64,000 nt of DNA from Hippasteria phrygiana. Lineage: Eukaryota > Echinodermata > Asteroidea > Valvatida > Goniasteridae. Below the pieces are notes generated by a model. The model saw only the letters and a list, made by a program, of their open reading frames with translations. It was not told where the DNA came from and did no database searches. This document shows positions 1 through 13,400 of the stretch, piece by piece; within the stretch, counting starts at the first letter, position 1, and every line of letters begins with the position of its first letter. The stretch is taken from positions 434,001 through 498,000 of the forward strand of contig JAZGUH010000551.1 in the NCBI GenBank assembly GCA_037893225.1. Reading direction: 5' to 3'. Position numbers and translations under genes: made by a program.

Positions 1-389
1 AAAGTAAAAAAAAAGGTTTGTGTACTCTGGCGAAATATTTGTTATTCCCATCTGGTTCAGCCGATAAATTAAAAAATTGCATATCAGTCGGGAGCTTCTC
101 AATTTTTTTTCCATTTAGCAATCCGTGTAGATGACATGTATAAATGTAAATGACATTTATAAATTTGTGTTTTTCCCCCATGTTATTTTGTAAATGGGAC
201 AGCAATTGAACTCGATCGATCTTTACGATTTTATGAAAATGTACGAACAGACAAAACAAAAGTTAAAGATTGCTGTGAACATGCATTTTGGGTGTGGTTC
301 CCTGAGAAATGAATTTTCAAACGGAGTTGCAAAATTCATCAAACAAACCACGAGGGAAACTGACTAGGTAAATTCGACCGGAGGTCACA

Positions 390-408
390 GGTTCAAATCC
401 CGCTCCTG
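390..408 (+). repeat. tRNA-derived SINE fragment (B box)
   Basis: GGTTCAAATCCCGCTCCTGCC resembles the T-arm and 3' acceptor of a tRNA-derived SINE. A sister copy at 37615 has the same CTCCTGCC ending. No matching A box or acceptor stem is present, so it is not a tRNA gene. Confidence 0.45.
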
Positions 409-768
409 CCATTTTCTCATACCCAGCAGGATATGGGGCAGAGGGGTACCCCCCTTTTGTCCCTATATACCCTATACACTCTCCAGACTATTGTTACCTA
501 ACACATCGCCCCCTAGACATCTGAAAAGAATTCCTGAGATTCCGGGAACACAATGACCAACACAAAAGAGGGGGGGGGGGGGGGGTTCCCTCTGCCCTAT
601 ATCGGGCATCGTATGATTTTTCTTTACACTTTGAACTTGAAGAAACAAAATGAGTTGGTAAACATTTTTTGGAGCTTTCCAGTGAGACCGACGACTGACG
701 ATAAGTTATGAATTTTGAATTAGGAGTGGTGCTGGTACGCTCCTATTTCACACTGCATTAATGTAAAT

Positions 769-1019
769 GGGTCATTCCATAAATTTGGGGTCCAAAAGTG
801 TGACACTTTTTTGGTGCCCCTGTTACACTTGACCTGTATCATTCAAATTGACTTCACACTATTTTTAAAACTTATTTGGCAGGTACTTTGCTTTACACAA
901 TCACTCTTAGAGAAGGCATTAAAGAATGTGTCCAGAATTGCAGAATCTTACACATGTCACTGTGTAACAGGGACACAAAAAATGTCACACTTTTGGACCC
1001 CCAATTTAGAGAATGACCC
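769..1019. mobile_element. MITE with ~37-bp terminal inverted repeats, copy A
   Basis: The left end is GGGTCATTCCATAAATTTGG and the right end is its near-perfect reverse complement. AAAT flanks both sides (possible target duplication). A relative lies at 18418-18646. The 80-residue open frame inside is incidental. Confidence 0.75.
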
Positions 1020-1400
1020 AAATGTCAAGACCACAATATCATGCGAGTATTAACAAAATTTAATTGTGTATTATTCGCCTGTAAGTCTATATGTGAGTGT
1101 GACAAGGAAGTTTAGGTAAAAATGTTCCTGCCTGCCCAAATAGAAATCAATGTGTGGGATAGCTGAATGCATTCTACTGATCGTGAATGAATAGTTGATC
1201 ATGAATTCTCTTCAATGTGTTCCTCCGTGCGAGGAGCTGAGGCGGGGTCAGCAAAGTTCAACACAAACCATTGCAGTTGCTGTATTTTCAACAATTTACA
1301 AGCTCCAGACAGCTGATGTATGAGGATGGTCTAAAAACTTATTTTATTCTCCATTATAAACGGAGTAGTTACATCTGTGCCCCAGTAGGACTGACTAAAC

Positions 1401-1464
1401 ATGACATCCAGGAATCTTCTCCACTTGTCTTTGGTCATTTTACTTTTCTTTACCTTCAGACAAG
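1401..1464 (+). CDS. Copy 1 exon 1: signal peptide
   Basis: This exon encodes [20 protein letters not shown], a short polar start and a strongly hydrophobic core typical of a cleaved signal peptide. The donor is AAG|gtgagt and the exon ends in phase 1. Copy 2 has a 64-nt counterpart of the same length at 40555 with the same pattern, which supports the start codon. The 5' untranslated region and promoter cannot be placed from sequence alone. Confidence 0.85.
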
Positions 1465-4400
1465 GTGAGTTTAAGATTATTTCTGGTACCAGGAAGTACA
1501 TCGAAATTACTCTGCAGGAGTTAGTAAGAGATTTGTTGTATAATTTAACTTGTAGGGCGGTTACAGTATCGCTGAATACACTTTAATAATGATCTTTTTT
1601 AGGCATATATATATAGTATAGTTTCTGAAAAATTGCAGTGTTTAGTTTTCCACAAATTGCAGTTTTTAGTTTCCCACAGGGGCAAATGACAAACATTAAA
1701 AAAAGAAACCTTTGTTTCGCATAGCTTTCCAGGCATGCGTTACCTCGGGCCCCGGCCCACGCCGTCAGACGCTCAGCTCGCTCAGCTCGTTTCGGGTCAC
1801 TGTTTATTTGCAAGCGCGGATCCGGGGGGGGGGAGGGGGCGTCGCGGGGCACGTTCCCCCCGGTAAATTTAGTCAAAAAAAGGGGGGTGGGGAGAGAGGA
1901 GGAGGGAGCACAACCTCCTTAAAAAAATACTGGCGCCGATATTAAACATCTGCTGTGTCTACATTTTGGCATACTTGAAAAAGAACTATACTAAAAATGC
2001 AATAAGAAGAAAAAGATTATGAATCATGTCATAGAACTGAAACCCTCTTTTAAGAGAAAACCGGAATATTTCCTGGAGCCAGGCGATTTCAACTCTCTCC
2101 ATCTCAACATCTAATCCCCTTGTGGGGAGTTTATTACAGGTTAAATGGCCACAACCAGCAGGAAACAATTGATCACTGAATGACATACTAAATGTTACCA
2201 AATCCTTTTTGAGTGGCCTAAAGGCACACATTTGTTTTCAATAAATATAATATTCAGTGCCATATTTGTTCATGTCCAGTAATGAAACCATGTATTATTT
2301 TTTTGGATGGTTGAAATTTGTGCACAAACATGGCTAAAATAATGGCTAAAAACTTAATGGCTAAAATAATGATATTATATATTCTCCATATAATCTTAAC
2401 AACTTTTGCCCCCCAAAACAGGTGAAAGTGGCCAGGAAACGCACCACGGAGCCCTTAGCGGGCCCAGGACCACACATCATAAGGACTTCGCGCTTCGCGA
2501 TCCCAATTTAAAAAAGTCGGGTGAAAGTTGGCCATCAGGAATCGCCTCAGATTGCACCACGGAGCATCCAGAATTCAACGCCCTTTATACGGACCCCACG
2601 CCGTATTAATTTAAGGGCTTCGCGCTTTGCGCTTTGCGCTTGCATTTTGTCCATTTTGGGTGCGCCCCCCGTCTACAAAATTTTCTGGATCCGCACCTGA
2701 TGAGCTTCCGCCGCCCTTGTGATCCCCTCAAAATGAGAATATGCTCAAGTTAAACCCGAAAAAAGGTGAATTTTGTGTGCAACTCGGTGCATGCACAAAC
2801 CAGCTGTGTACAAAGTAATGGGGCGGATTTTTGAACATAAACGATGTTTTCCGATCGACTTATCGGCCAGCGGCACTGCGCGGCATGCAGTGCGCGCGCC
2901 TCAAAGCTCGATATACAACGGCTGTTTGCTGATCGCTGTCAGTATTTCACTTTTCAGCAAACAGACCGCTAGCTCGAAACCTATTACTAGGTAGGGAGAT
3001 AGTAAAACATTTTTCAAATAAATTTTGTACATTTGTTTTTGATGTAGTTTTGAAGAGGAAGTCATAAGGAACAATTTGATTCACGTTGGGATTCCATCGG
3101 ATTTTGCAAAGCAAAGAAAAATTGATTTAAAGCAGAGATATTTTGGTCCCTGAAATGTGTACGGTAAATCAGAGTAAAGTGTGATTATTTTGTACACAAA
3201 TTGGAGTGCAGATTATGACAGAAATGATTAAAACACACATTTTCTCAAATTCTTTGTCTTTATTTATGCCTTATTTCAACGAGTAAAAGGCAATCATGAT
3301 TTCAAAAATTCTGATATTTGAATTTAAATAAAGCTGTAAGAAGGTGCAAAAAAATAATCAAATTTGTAATCAAAATTTCCTATTCAGAAAATGAGTCACC
3401 AAACGAACAGCGCCCTCACACATTTATTAATGTCCTTAGGAGTACTTCCAGCTCTATCTAACATGTCATGAGCCTAGAGCTGGAATTTTCAAGCCAACCT
3501 TAGGGAGACATTCCCATAGACTTGTGTACCAACCCATTAAAAAAAGCACCCCAAACGAACAAACAAACCAAACACACCCCCCCCCCCCACACAAAAAAAC
3601 ATTCCCAGTTAGGAGCATTCACAGGCATTCTCAGTTTTGAAATTGCAAAGTTTCCTTCTAGAAAAGTTAGCTGATGTAGCAGAAGGAAGACATCAAAATG
3701 TCAAAGTCACCATACCTCATAAAGTACATTATTTTAGACACGATGGTGTCTCCCTAAGGGTCTATTTAGTAATTTTTGGCTTCAGCATGTTTGTATAGTT
3801 GAATCGGCTTTCCCTTCGTCATAACGGTGACAGCCCGATTGTCCGAAGGTTCGATAGTCCGAAGGTTCTTTAGTCCGAAGGGTTATAGTCCGAAGGTTCG
3901 TTAGTCCGAATGTTCAATAGTCTGAAGGTTCGACAGTCCGAAGGGCCCATTAGTCCGAAAAGAGAATAAGGTTAAATAATCCGAAGGTTCGATAGTCCGA
4001 AAAGACGATATTGGGTGCCATAGTCCGAATCGACAATTAGGTTCGATAGTCCGAATGGACGATAAGGTTCGATATTCCAAATAGACGATAGGGTTCGATG
4101 GTCGGACTATCGGACCTTATTTTCAATTCGGACTATCGAACCTTGTGTGCTTTCGGAATTATGAACCTTCGGACTATTGAACCTTACTTTAGTTTCGGAC
4201 TTTTGAACCTTCGGACTATTTAACCTTATTCTTTAATTCGGACTACCGAACCTTCGGATAAATGAACCTTCGGATTGTCGGCCCTTCGGACCAATGAACC
4301 TTCGGACTATTGCATCAAATGTTCGGATTAACGAACCTTATTTCATTTTCGGAATAACGAACCCCCTCTATGGGGTATTTGTACGTTCGGAATATCGAAC

Positions 4401-7400
4401 CTTCGGATTAATAAACCTTCGGACAATCGAACCTCCGGACTATCGGGCGGACACCGTCATAACGACAGTATTTCTGACCCTACACAGGTTTGTCCATTGA
4501 TCTGCGGGACAAAACCACGTCTCAAAGTTCTACCTTTCTAGACCCGAAAAAGGCTGTGGATCGAGACATTGGTACCTATTCGCACACATGTAAGTTCTGT
4601 CAGCGGCACACTCGAGATTTGATTTTTTCCACAAATAATTTTTCTTAGATGTTTTTTTTACAATGTTTGCCCCAAATTTGTTTTGAAAGCGGAGGAGAGC
4701 TTCTTGTACATGTGATATTAATGGCGTCATTTAGACATGTATTATACTATAGGAAATGTGCCACATACATGTCACCACGGCCAATTCGTGAGACTAAAAG
4801 AAAATGACAACTTCTAGTGGGACCCTTTAGCCCCCCTCCCCCACCCCCCAATCCCCAAAACCCCCCACCTTGAGTGCGACACTGAGTGATCTCTTGTCTC
4901 CGTCAACACATTTATTTAAACAGTCGTTATAATTTTTGACTTGTTTAAAGAATTCAGCACACAATTTTTTTCAAATTTGAAAAATCGTGGATGAAAATAG
5001 ATTGCCTGTAAACTAGCATCCAACTTGTCCCACACTACGATGTACACTGTTAAAATGCTGTTTAACTTTTTAAACAACCCGGGGGCCAATTTCATAGAGC
5101 TGCTTAAGAAAATAAATTGCTGAAACACAAACAACCTTGCTTAATAAAATCAGGTTAGCAGCCAAAACCCCATGTGATTTTTATGATAAGCAAACAACAG
5201 CAAATACCAGTCACAAGCAATATAAATCACATGGAATTTTGGCTGGCAACATGATTTTATTAAGCAAGGTTTTTTGCGCTTAAGCAATTTTTTTGCTTAA
5301 GCAGCTCTATATGAAATTGGCCCATGCGCAGTTTAAGCAGGGCACATGAACAACATGTTTAACTTGTTTAAACAACCTTTTAAACGGCGTTTTAACAGTG
5401 TAATGAAAAACTATGGAGGGTAAGGTTCTATTAGAAATGTGACTGATGAAATACATATCACCTTTAAGAATGAACGTCCACATCAGTTCCTTGAATTAGA
5501 CTCGGTTAAAATTTAAATCAAGGTGGAGATGGGGAGGGAACTTTTATCAAGAAAAAAATATCTAGGATTGGACGTAAGCATTTATTTTGTATGTTGATAC
5601 AATGAAGGTGCCTTAATTTTAAATTTTTTACCAGGTTTTACAAATATTTCCCTTGTTATGAAATGTCATATATAGAATATGTAGTAACAGGTTTTGGGTA
5701 GTTTTGTAAAATGACCAACCTTTATACTACAAAATGGCGACATCTGGGAACATCACATCTTCCTAAATTTGTTGTTCCCCTATATACATTTTAACAGTGT
5801 AGGGCCTAAATAGCCCATGTGTGGCAACATTTTTCAGAACCTGCATATTTTCTCTGTGTTGATGTAGTGGATCCACGGGTGAACCCTTGGTGGAAAGTAG
5901 ACCTCGGTGCTATTTACTGCGTGAGGAAAATCACTCTGGTTAATAGGATAGATGGAAGAAACAGTATTGGTAAGGATGAGTTTCCGAGTCCTGGAGTGAT
6001 GTGAGGCGTTGAGCGAGAGCAAAATTCCAGAAGGCTTATTTCAGTTTTACCTGCTTTTTTTGTGGTGGTTTAACATCGATTGCAAAACCCCTTGTGTATG
6101 GGTTAAAAAGCTTGTGTAAAGGTGTTTAGAACCGGTAGGGGCATGGTAGCTGATCGAGCGAGCAGCTAGTGATAGCGTATTGCTCGAACGAGGTTGGTCG
6201 ACATTTTGTCCAAACTCTTCGGAAATTAACCATGAATTTCTTCAAAGTATAATCTTGCTCTTTATTTTTAGACCGGTTTTGTAAATAGTTGCCTGTTCTG
6301 ATGATCAGGACCTCTGATTAATGAAATGAATTTAGTGATTTTAACCATAAAAAAGGCATTTATTACAAAATTATGTTGTGCATGCGCAAAAATCCTGCTT
6401 CGAAGCTGGCTCACACATTGACGTCATTAGTTTTCAAGAATTGTACTACTCATTTTATCAGCAAGTTTAAAACCAAACTATTCAAAGATATACCTACAAA
6501 GTAAATCTGCAACCTATTTCTATTTTTTATTAACATCATTTTTGTTTCTTTTTGTGGAATTTGAAATGTTGCAGAATAAAAATACTCCAAATATGATGTC
6601 AACGTAGTCAAAGGTTCCCAGTCCCTCTATGATTTTGGGGAGTGCACTCAATTTCTGGAGCTTTGACTTAATATTCAAGTTCAGGGACCATACTCGGGTG
6701 GTATTAACCAACTGAAAGGTAATATACAGCATTAATTTGCAAATATCAAAAACAAAACTACTGAATTATGAAATATCTTATATACTTGACTGTAAGCTGT
6801 CATTTTCAAGAATAGTGGAATTTTTGTATCAATTTCTGGCAATTGTCAACCGACTATTGTTGGAAATAGCCTAGTTCCTGGACCTGACAACGTCTATAAA
6901 TTGCTCTGTTTTGTCTGAAATAGGGTCAGGGAAGTAGACTACAAGAACAGCATTTTTGTCTTTGTTTTTCCAGCATCTATGCACACACAACTTTAAGCAG
7001 GGCAGCGTTGCAGTACATGTATTTGATATACTAACCCCCAAATCCATTCATTTCTGAAAATTACAGCAAAAGAGAATGTTGTATACTACGTTTAAACTTG
7101 CAACTGTTTAATACCCCCCGACTTGCTCTCGATTAAGCGATAGGAATAGTGAAACCCATAACTTTCAGTCACAGGGTTCTCTATGAGGTTCACTTATTAA
7201 CCGGGGAGGAAGAGGGGAAGTATGATTTTACAATTTTCAACAACAAAGTATTCTCTGATATCTTAAGAAGTGTGGGAGTTTGGTTTATAGGTCTACAGAA
7301 CATGCCTATGTCAAAGGTTTCGGGTAAAAGAGATTTTGGGCCTCTGGAATCAGAAATAAAATATCAGATTTTGGTTTCAACCGGAAAGTTTTCTGACTAC

Positions 7401-10400
7401 TGATAACTCCTTTTTTATTGTGATTTCAGCCCAGAGATTTAACGGTAATATTGTTCGCGCTGGGTTGAACTCAGAGCATTTACAAAACCAAGAGATAGGA
7501 CGAGTCACGCGCAGTCAAGCAATAAGTGGAGCTGTTGTGGATTTCATCATACCAGACCCGTACGTCACTGCTCAATACGTCAGTGTGGATAAAGTTGGAG
7601 GTGGTAGAAATATCATAATCCACCTGACTGAAGTCATGGTTGAAGAAGTCGTGAATACTGAAAAAGATTCCACATCAGCAGGTGAGTACAAAAATCACTT
7701 GGCAAGGATTGATTTAGTGTGAAGGGGAAAATCCCTCAAATGTAACCTTTTCAAAATCGAATCATGCATGAAAAGTATTTGTTTAAGTCGGTCTCGGAGA
7801 GAAAAAGAAGCGAAACGAAGCATAAAATCATGTCAACATTAAGTCTGTACGGGTTTCCTTATATCTTATTTGGCCCTTACGTTGCTTGCTATAGCCAGTA
7901 ACATATTTGGCACTTCAAGTTATTCTTGCACATACTTTTGCTACACATTGATTCCATTTTAAACTCATATCCAAGCATCATGTCATGTGTATGGCTTATA
8001 CTAATTTCAAACAGTGTTTTTTGGTTAATAAAACGGGGGCTAATTGAAAAAAAAATCAAATCTGGTTTTTTATCGCCAAGTCATTTAGTGAGTATAGGCC
8101 TAATCCTGTTAAACATGACAATGAGAATATGATGATCATAATCTGTCTGATTGTGTTTCCGTGAAGTCCTGCATTTGATCGGTAGCTCAGCCAGTCAAAG
8201 CTCAACATATCAGAGTGGAAGTAATTTTTGGGATGCCGCAAGAGCCGTGGATGGACATACACAGTACAGTGATCGACACTGCAGTCGAACATTAGGTATA
8301 ATATTAGTCTTGAACCTAACCAAACCTCAATCATTTATAAAAGATTCTGCACCGGACATTTAATATATACGTAATGCGCATAGCTAAATAGTTCATATTC
8401 CATGAAGCGCTCAAACGCAATAATACCTTGTCTAGTTCGATTCACCTCATCAGCCAATGCGTGTTTGTCTTAACAAGAGCACCACGTCTTGATATACTAT
8501 ATGACACCTGTACTTGCATGCTTGTCTAACTTCTGCCATGTGCATGTTTGGTCCATAATTAATATATAGTCGCTATAATTGGTCAATAACCTAGTTCATT
8601 ATAGAAAAAAGGGATGATTTTTGCACAAATAAAATCATAGCCAACGAAAGACCAATCCATGAAGCCTTCCAAGGAGTAGGCCTATGGGTGGTCACAACAT
8701 TAAAGGAACACAATGTCTCTGAGGCGCAAAGGTGTTCATCTTAAAAATGATATTGTTGAAAATATCATTAAAAATATAGAATATAATGATGTATCCCTTG
8801 GAAATGCGCCGTTTGTCTGAAAACCATTGACAAAAGTATGCGTACTCTCTCCGACTTTTACGAACCAAACTTTTTTCCCCCAAATTTTTTGTCAATTATG
8901 TTCAGACAAGCGCCGCTTTTTCAAGGGATGGTCGTGTAGATTATTATATTTTTACATTTAACGTTTTTTTTCCAGCCATGGTAATTTAGGATGAATACTT
9001 TTTGTAGCACAGTTGGGTGCCTCCAAGGAAATGTGTCCCTTAGTCCTCAAGAAAATGTTATGATACATGTTTATTCAACGCCATGTTCGAACAGCAGAAA
9101 CAGACAGCATTTCTATTGACAGATAATATTCCCGCCTGAGCTGGAATTACACACCATTTTGTTGAGTTACTATTTATAGTTCGAACATTTCAACCGCAGT
9201 TTGTTAAAAACATCCTATAAAAATATTTAAAATTCTGCCGGTAAATCTGTATTTTTGTTAACTTTCTTCTTTTAGATAATCAGCAGAATCCGTGGTGGAA
9301 GGTGGGACTGACATCTGATTACTGCATTAGCAAAGTCGCCATCAGGAATATAGATCATCTCCGCCGTAAGCGCCTTAGCAGTTTCGGAAACAAACTTATC
9401 TTAATTTTGAAGAATGCTACACTTTACACAAATGTTCAATCTGCTTTTCTGCTATTTTAACAGCAGAAAAGCAGATGTCCACTTTTGAACCTCCATACTC
9501 AAACCATGTAAGACCCATTGTTGACCACTCTAAATTGCTTTGTGATGTCACAGACTACAAAGTTTCTAACAGAGACCCGAGAGGTAAGTGTGGTTGAGGC
9601 TACAATGTTTTATTTCTCAGTCTTTCTCTTGTCTTAAATTCAAGATACCATGCGACTACGTTTGGAGGGAGCTGTTGTACGTGCTGGCCTGAGTTCTACA
9701 CCTATCGATAACACGATGTGTGGTTCTCCAGTCAGTCAGTACCAGGCCTTACTCAATGATTGGATTGAATTCACCTGTGATCCGCCCGTAGTCGCTCGGT
9801 ATGTTAGCGTCAATATTTCAAGACAGGTGGGCCTTATACTGTGTGAGGTAATGGTTTGGCCATGTGAACTACAGCCACCAGGTAAATTAGATCTGTTTGA
9901 CTTTTTGTTCTGTTTTATCCCCATCGTAACTGGATCTGTATCCTGACTGAAGCACGAGAACGTTAGTGTTAGTGCAACTGAATCAAACCTCCAAAAATAT
10001 TAGTTCGGTGGTGTAGAGGCTTGCTCACAAATTCATAAATGTCTGCATTGGTCAATACAACCGAAGAGACACGGCAACAGAAGGGATCTGGATCTCTGCT
10101 ATGACACCTGTTATGTTGTTACTGACGATTTTTTGTTAAATACAAAGACTCTGTTGGAGATTGCTAAAGACAGAACGTAACTTGCGTTTTTTCTTTAATT
10201 AACCTATTGCTATTTTCTTTTCTCCCGGGCAGAGTAATAAAAAACAAATATTATGTTTGGCGTCCGGGGTTTTTAAAAGGAAGGAGGATGGGCTTTCTAT
10301 TTCTATTTTTTATCTTCAAGATGCCCGCCATTTTTTATACATTTCCGACAACTGCAGGTTTTTCAACTGTTCAAACACACAAAAATGAAACATGTTGGAC

Positions 10401-13400
10401 AATAAAATTTAACATGTTTACAGTGGTTTTAATATGTAAGCTTGTATTTTATTTTCGTTTGACATTTTGGGGTTTTTTTCACCTCATTTTCCACTGGTAA
10501 ACATTTTAAACAATTCAGGTGGCTCCCAAAAAGGATGCGGAGGGAAATGCTAAACATGTTTTTTTTTACTTCGCCTAATCATTGATTCAGACCTCGCGTT
10601 GACTGATAAACCAAGTAATCAAAGTTCTGTAGTGAATGGACGAACTGCCAGAAAAGCATTGGATATGCTTCCTGGGGAACCGTACTGTAGTCAAACGAGT
10701 AAGTCAATTGCCAGCTATAGGCCTACTGAACAATTTTGTGAGATTGTGGGGTTCTAAAAAAGAACCGGGGAAACTCAACGTCAGGAGACTCGTCGACGGG
10801 CAGAGTAGACGGGCAGATCGAGCCCCCCACAGACTCACACAGTGCTACCGCAAATCTTTATCTTATTGCTATCTTCACCATGCAGACCTTCTGATCATAT
10901 ACCCAATAAGTATAAATTAATCAACTGATCATAAAGGGCATAAGCAATTTTGTCCTTTTCAATTCCCCGCTACTTACAGCCCTTAATGTTACTCTTTTTT
11001 GGTTGTGAAACAGCTCCAGTGGGGGGGGGGGGGGGGGGGGGGACTCAGAACTCTTGGTGGCCTCCACCCCGGATCTGCCTCCTGTAATGCTTATTTAAGG
11101 ATTGTCTGAATGTGCTTTTTGCAGGGGAATTAATCCTCTACATTGAAGAGATTTTGGCTAACTGGCCAGAACAAATCAGATGTTCTCTTTATTTATCAGA
11201 TGAGGAAGTGAACCCGTGGTGGAGGGTTGACTTAGAGTCAAATCAGTGTCTTGGAAAGATCCGAGTCAGGAATACTGGCAGTCCGCAGGGTGAGATTCAC
11301 TTGCATTATAAATATCAAATGATAAAATAAACTACGGTACTTAGTATTCTTATTACCCTACCAATGTGTTTCCATCACACTGAGGAGTCTTCTTAGCGTT
11401 TTTGGGTTCAATACATGATGCTGTTTTTGTGTTTATTTGGCCACGACACTTCAATTCAACTGCTTTGTTTTTACAGAAAGGGGATTTATTTATTTGTCAA
11501 TCACATAAACAAACCACTACAGACAAAATAGTTTGTTACATTGAGAAGTACACATCAAACAACTGGTTACCGTGGTTACTGTCCCCGCCTTTCACCGCTG
11601 TGACCCGGGTTCGATTCCTGCCCTGGTCCACATGTGGATTGGGTTTTCAGTCCCTACCTGATTCCGTGGGTTTCCCCCAGAATATTCTTCTGGGGTTTTC
11701 CTCCCACATCTAAAACTGTAACTTCTTCTCATTGTCTTCTCTCTACAGGTTTCTTCAGGCTTTTGAGCTACATAGGCACTGCAGTGCCTAGGGCACTTTT
11801 GAGGATTTTATTACAAAAAGAAAAAATAATATTATTACTCACTTTTCAATTCAGATCTCAATTTGCAGGGTGCTGTTGTAAGGGCTGGTCTAAGCGAAGT
11901 CCATACCGACAACATAATGTGTGGTACTCCAGTGACTAGCAAGCAGGCCATGTTGAATGATTGGATTGAGTTTACCTGTGATCCGCCCGTACTTGCAAGG
12001 TTTGTCAGCATCGATATTCCAGGAATGGCGACTCTGATCCTCTGCGAAGTAACAGTATCGACGTGTAATTTCAAGTCAGCTGGTAGGTCGATTTATTACT
12101 GTATTTCTTAATTGAACTAATAGCAAACATTTAAACAGGCATAGGCACAAATCGTTTTTTATAGGCCTACATATTGTTCAAAATGGCGAGTTGAAAAAAA
12201 CACCCCAATGTCATTCAAACCCATTCATTTTTAACTGTCGTTGTTCACAAGTCACTTTCTATTTGAAAGTTACTCATAGTTTAACATTGGAGGGCTATAC
12301 AGGCAAGAGTTACAATTTTTATTAAAAGGGTATAGCCACATTGCTCCCATATCTTTCAAAAAGGTAACGGGGCCAAATAACAATTGATAGTAATTTTTGT
12401 TACATATATATATAATATTTTCCTTTACAGTAAACAGCGTGGATTTTACTCTGGTGACCAATCCTCCTCTTCTCGGCCAGTCTGGGGACAACGATGCAGT
12501 CATTGCAGCCTACAAAGACCCTGGTGACATTACATCTGGTGTCTCGTTTGGACGCCAGGTAATAACAGGACCAAGAGGGGTGAACATCACTAGTGACCTC
12601 CCTTCAGGATCCAAGATGGTGGCTGATCCGTCTTCAGGATGTGCTTCCACGTTGCGGCTAAGATTACCTGAGGTCGACGGGATCAACAGGACAGGTGTCT
12701 TCTACTCCGAGTTGATCAACAGGAACATCACCATGCACAGGATACAGACTATAATTCTGCCGAGAGAGGGTATGAGAATATTCTTTAAGACTATAAGGCC
12801 TTTTCATACTATGTACGTTCGACCCTTGTTGAAGTCTACACGGGTCCGACCCGTGCAGACTTCTTAAAATTTCAACACGGGTCAATTACGCTGCCTTTTC
12901 ACACTACTCAACGCAGCGCCAGCATTTTTGCTACATGTGTTTGTTTCGACCCGTGTATTGTGCGATCGTTTCACACTACGCACACGGCCGGCCGTTTAAT
13001 ACAGGTCGAATCGGAAAATCCCCTATACTGCATTCTGGTCGTTCCGTCGAGCTGGCTTTGGATAGAGCTGTCAGCCTAAATAACCAACATAGCATTCACC
13101 TCCTCCTCACTCCATGTCGGTCTTTTGTCTGATTTGGGGCATATTTTCTCGGACATATCGGAGTAAAAAGAATCTCATGAAAGTAGCATGCATGTATGGT
13201 ACGCGTGCATGCGCAATGCCGCAGGTCAGAGGTTATTTGTTTGTTCGTTGCTGAATTACTACAGTGTATGGTGCTGTGCACTCGCGCGCACTCCGATCCG
13301 CGGTTACACGGGTAAAACTAAACCCGGATGTGTTCACACTACGACTTTCAACACGGGTCGAACTTCTCTACACGGGTCGAGAGCTCTCAACCCACCTCCC

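Larger units (their letters stand above)
1..1400. other. Upstream flank of receptor copy 1
   Basis: No coding exon was recognised. It contains a tRNA-like B-box sequence (GGTTCAAATCC, 390-400), a poly-G run near 570-586 and an inverted-repeat element (769-1019). The promoter of copy 1 probably lies in the last several hundred bases, but no TATA or initiator can be defended. Confidence 0.5.

Noticed and set aside
1583..1945. Overlapping frames near 1583-1945 on both strands
   Set aside because: GC-rich G-run repeat in intron 1 with no paralogue in copy 2 and no domain.
5837..5867. Extending exon 3 of copy 1 to the TTTTTCAG acceptor
   Set aside because: Joining in phase 1 gives TAA immediately; the residues are also unlike copy 2.
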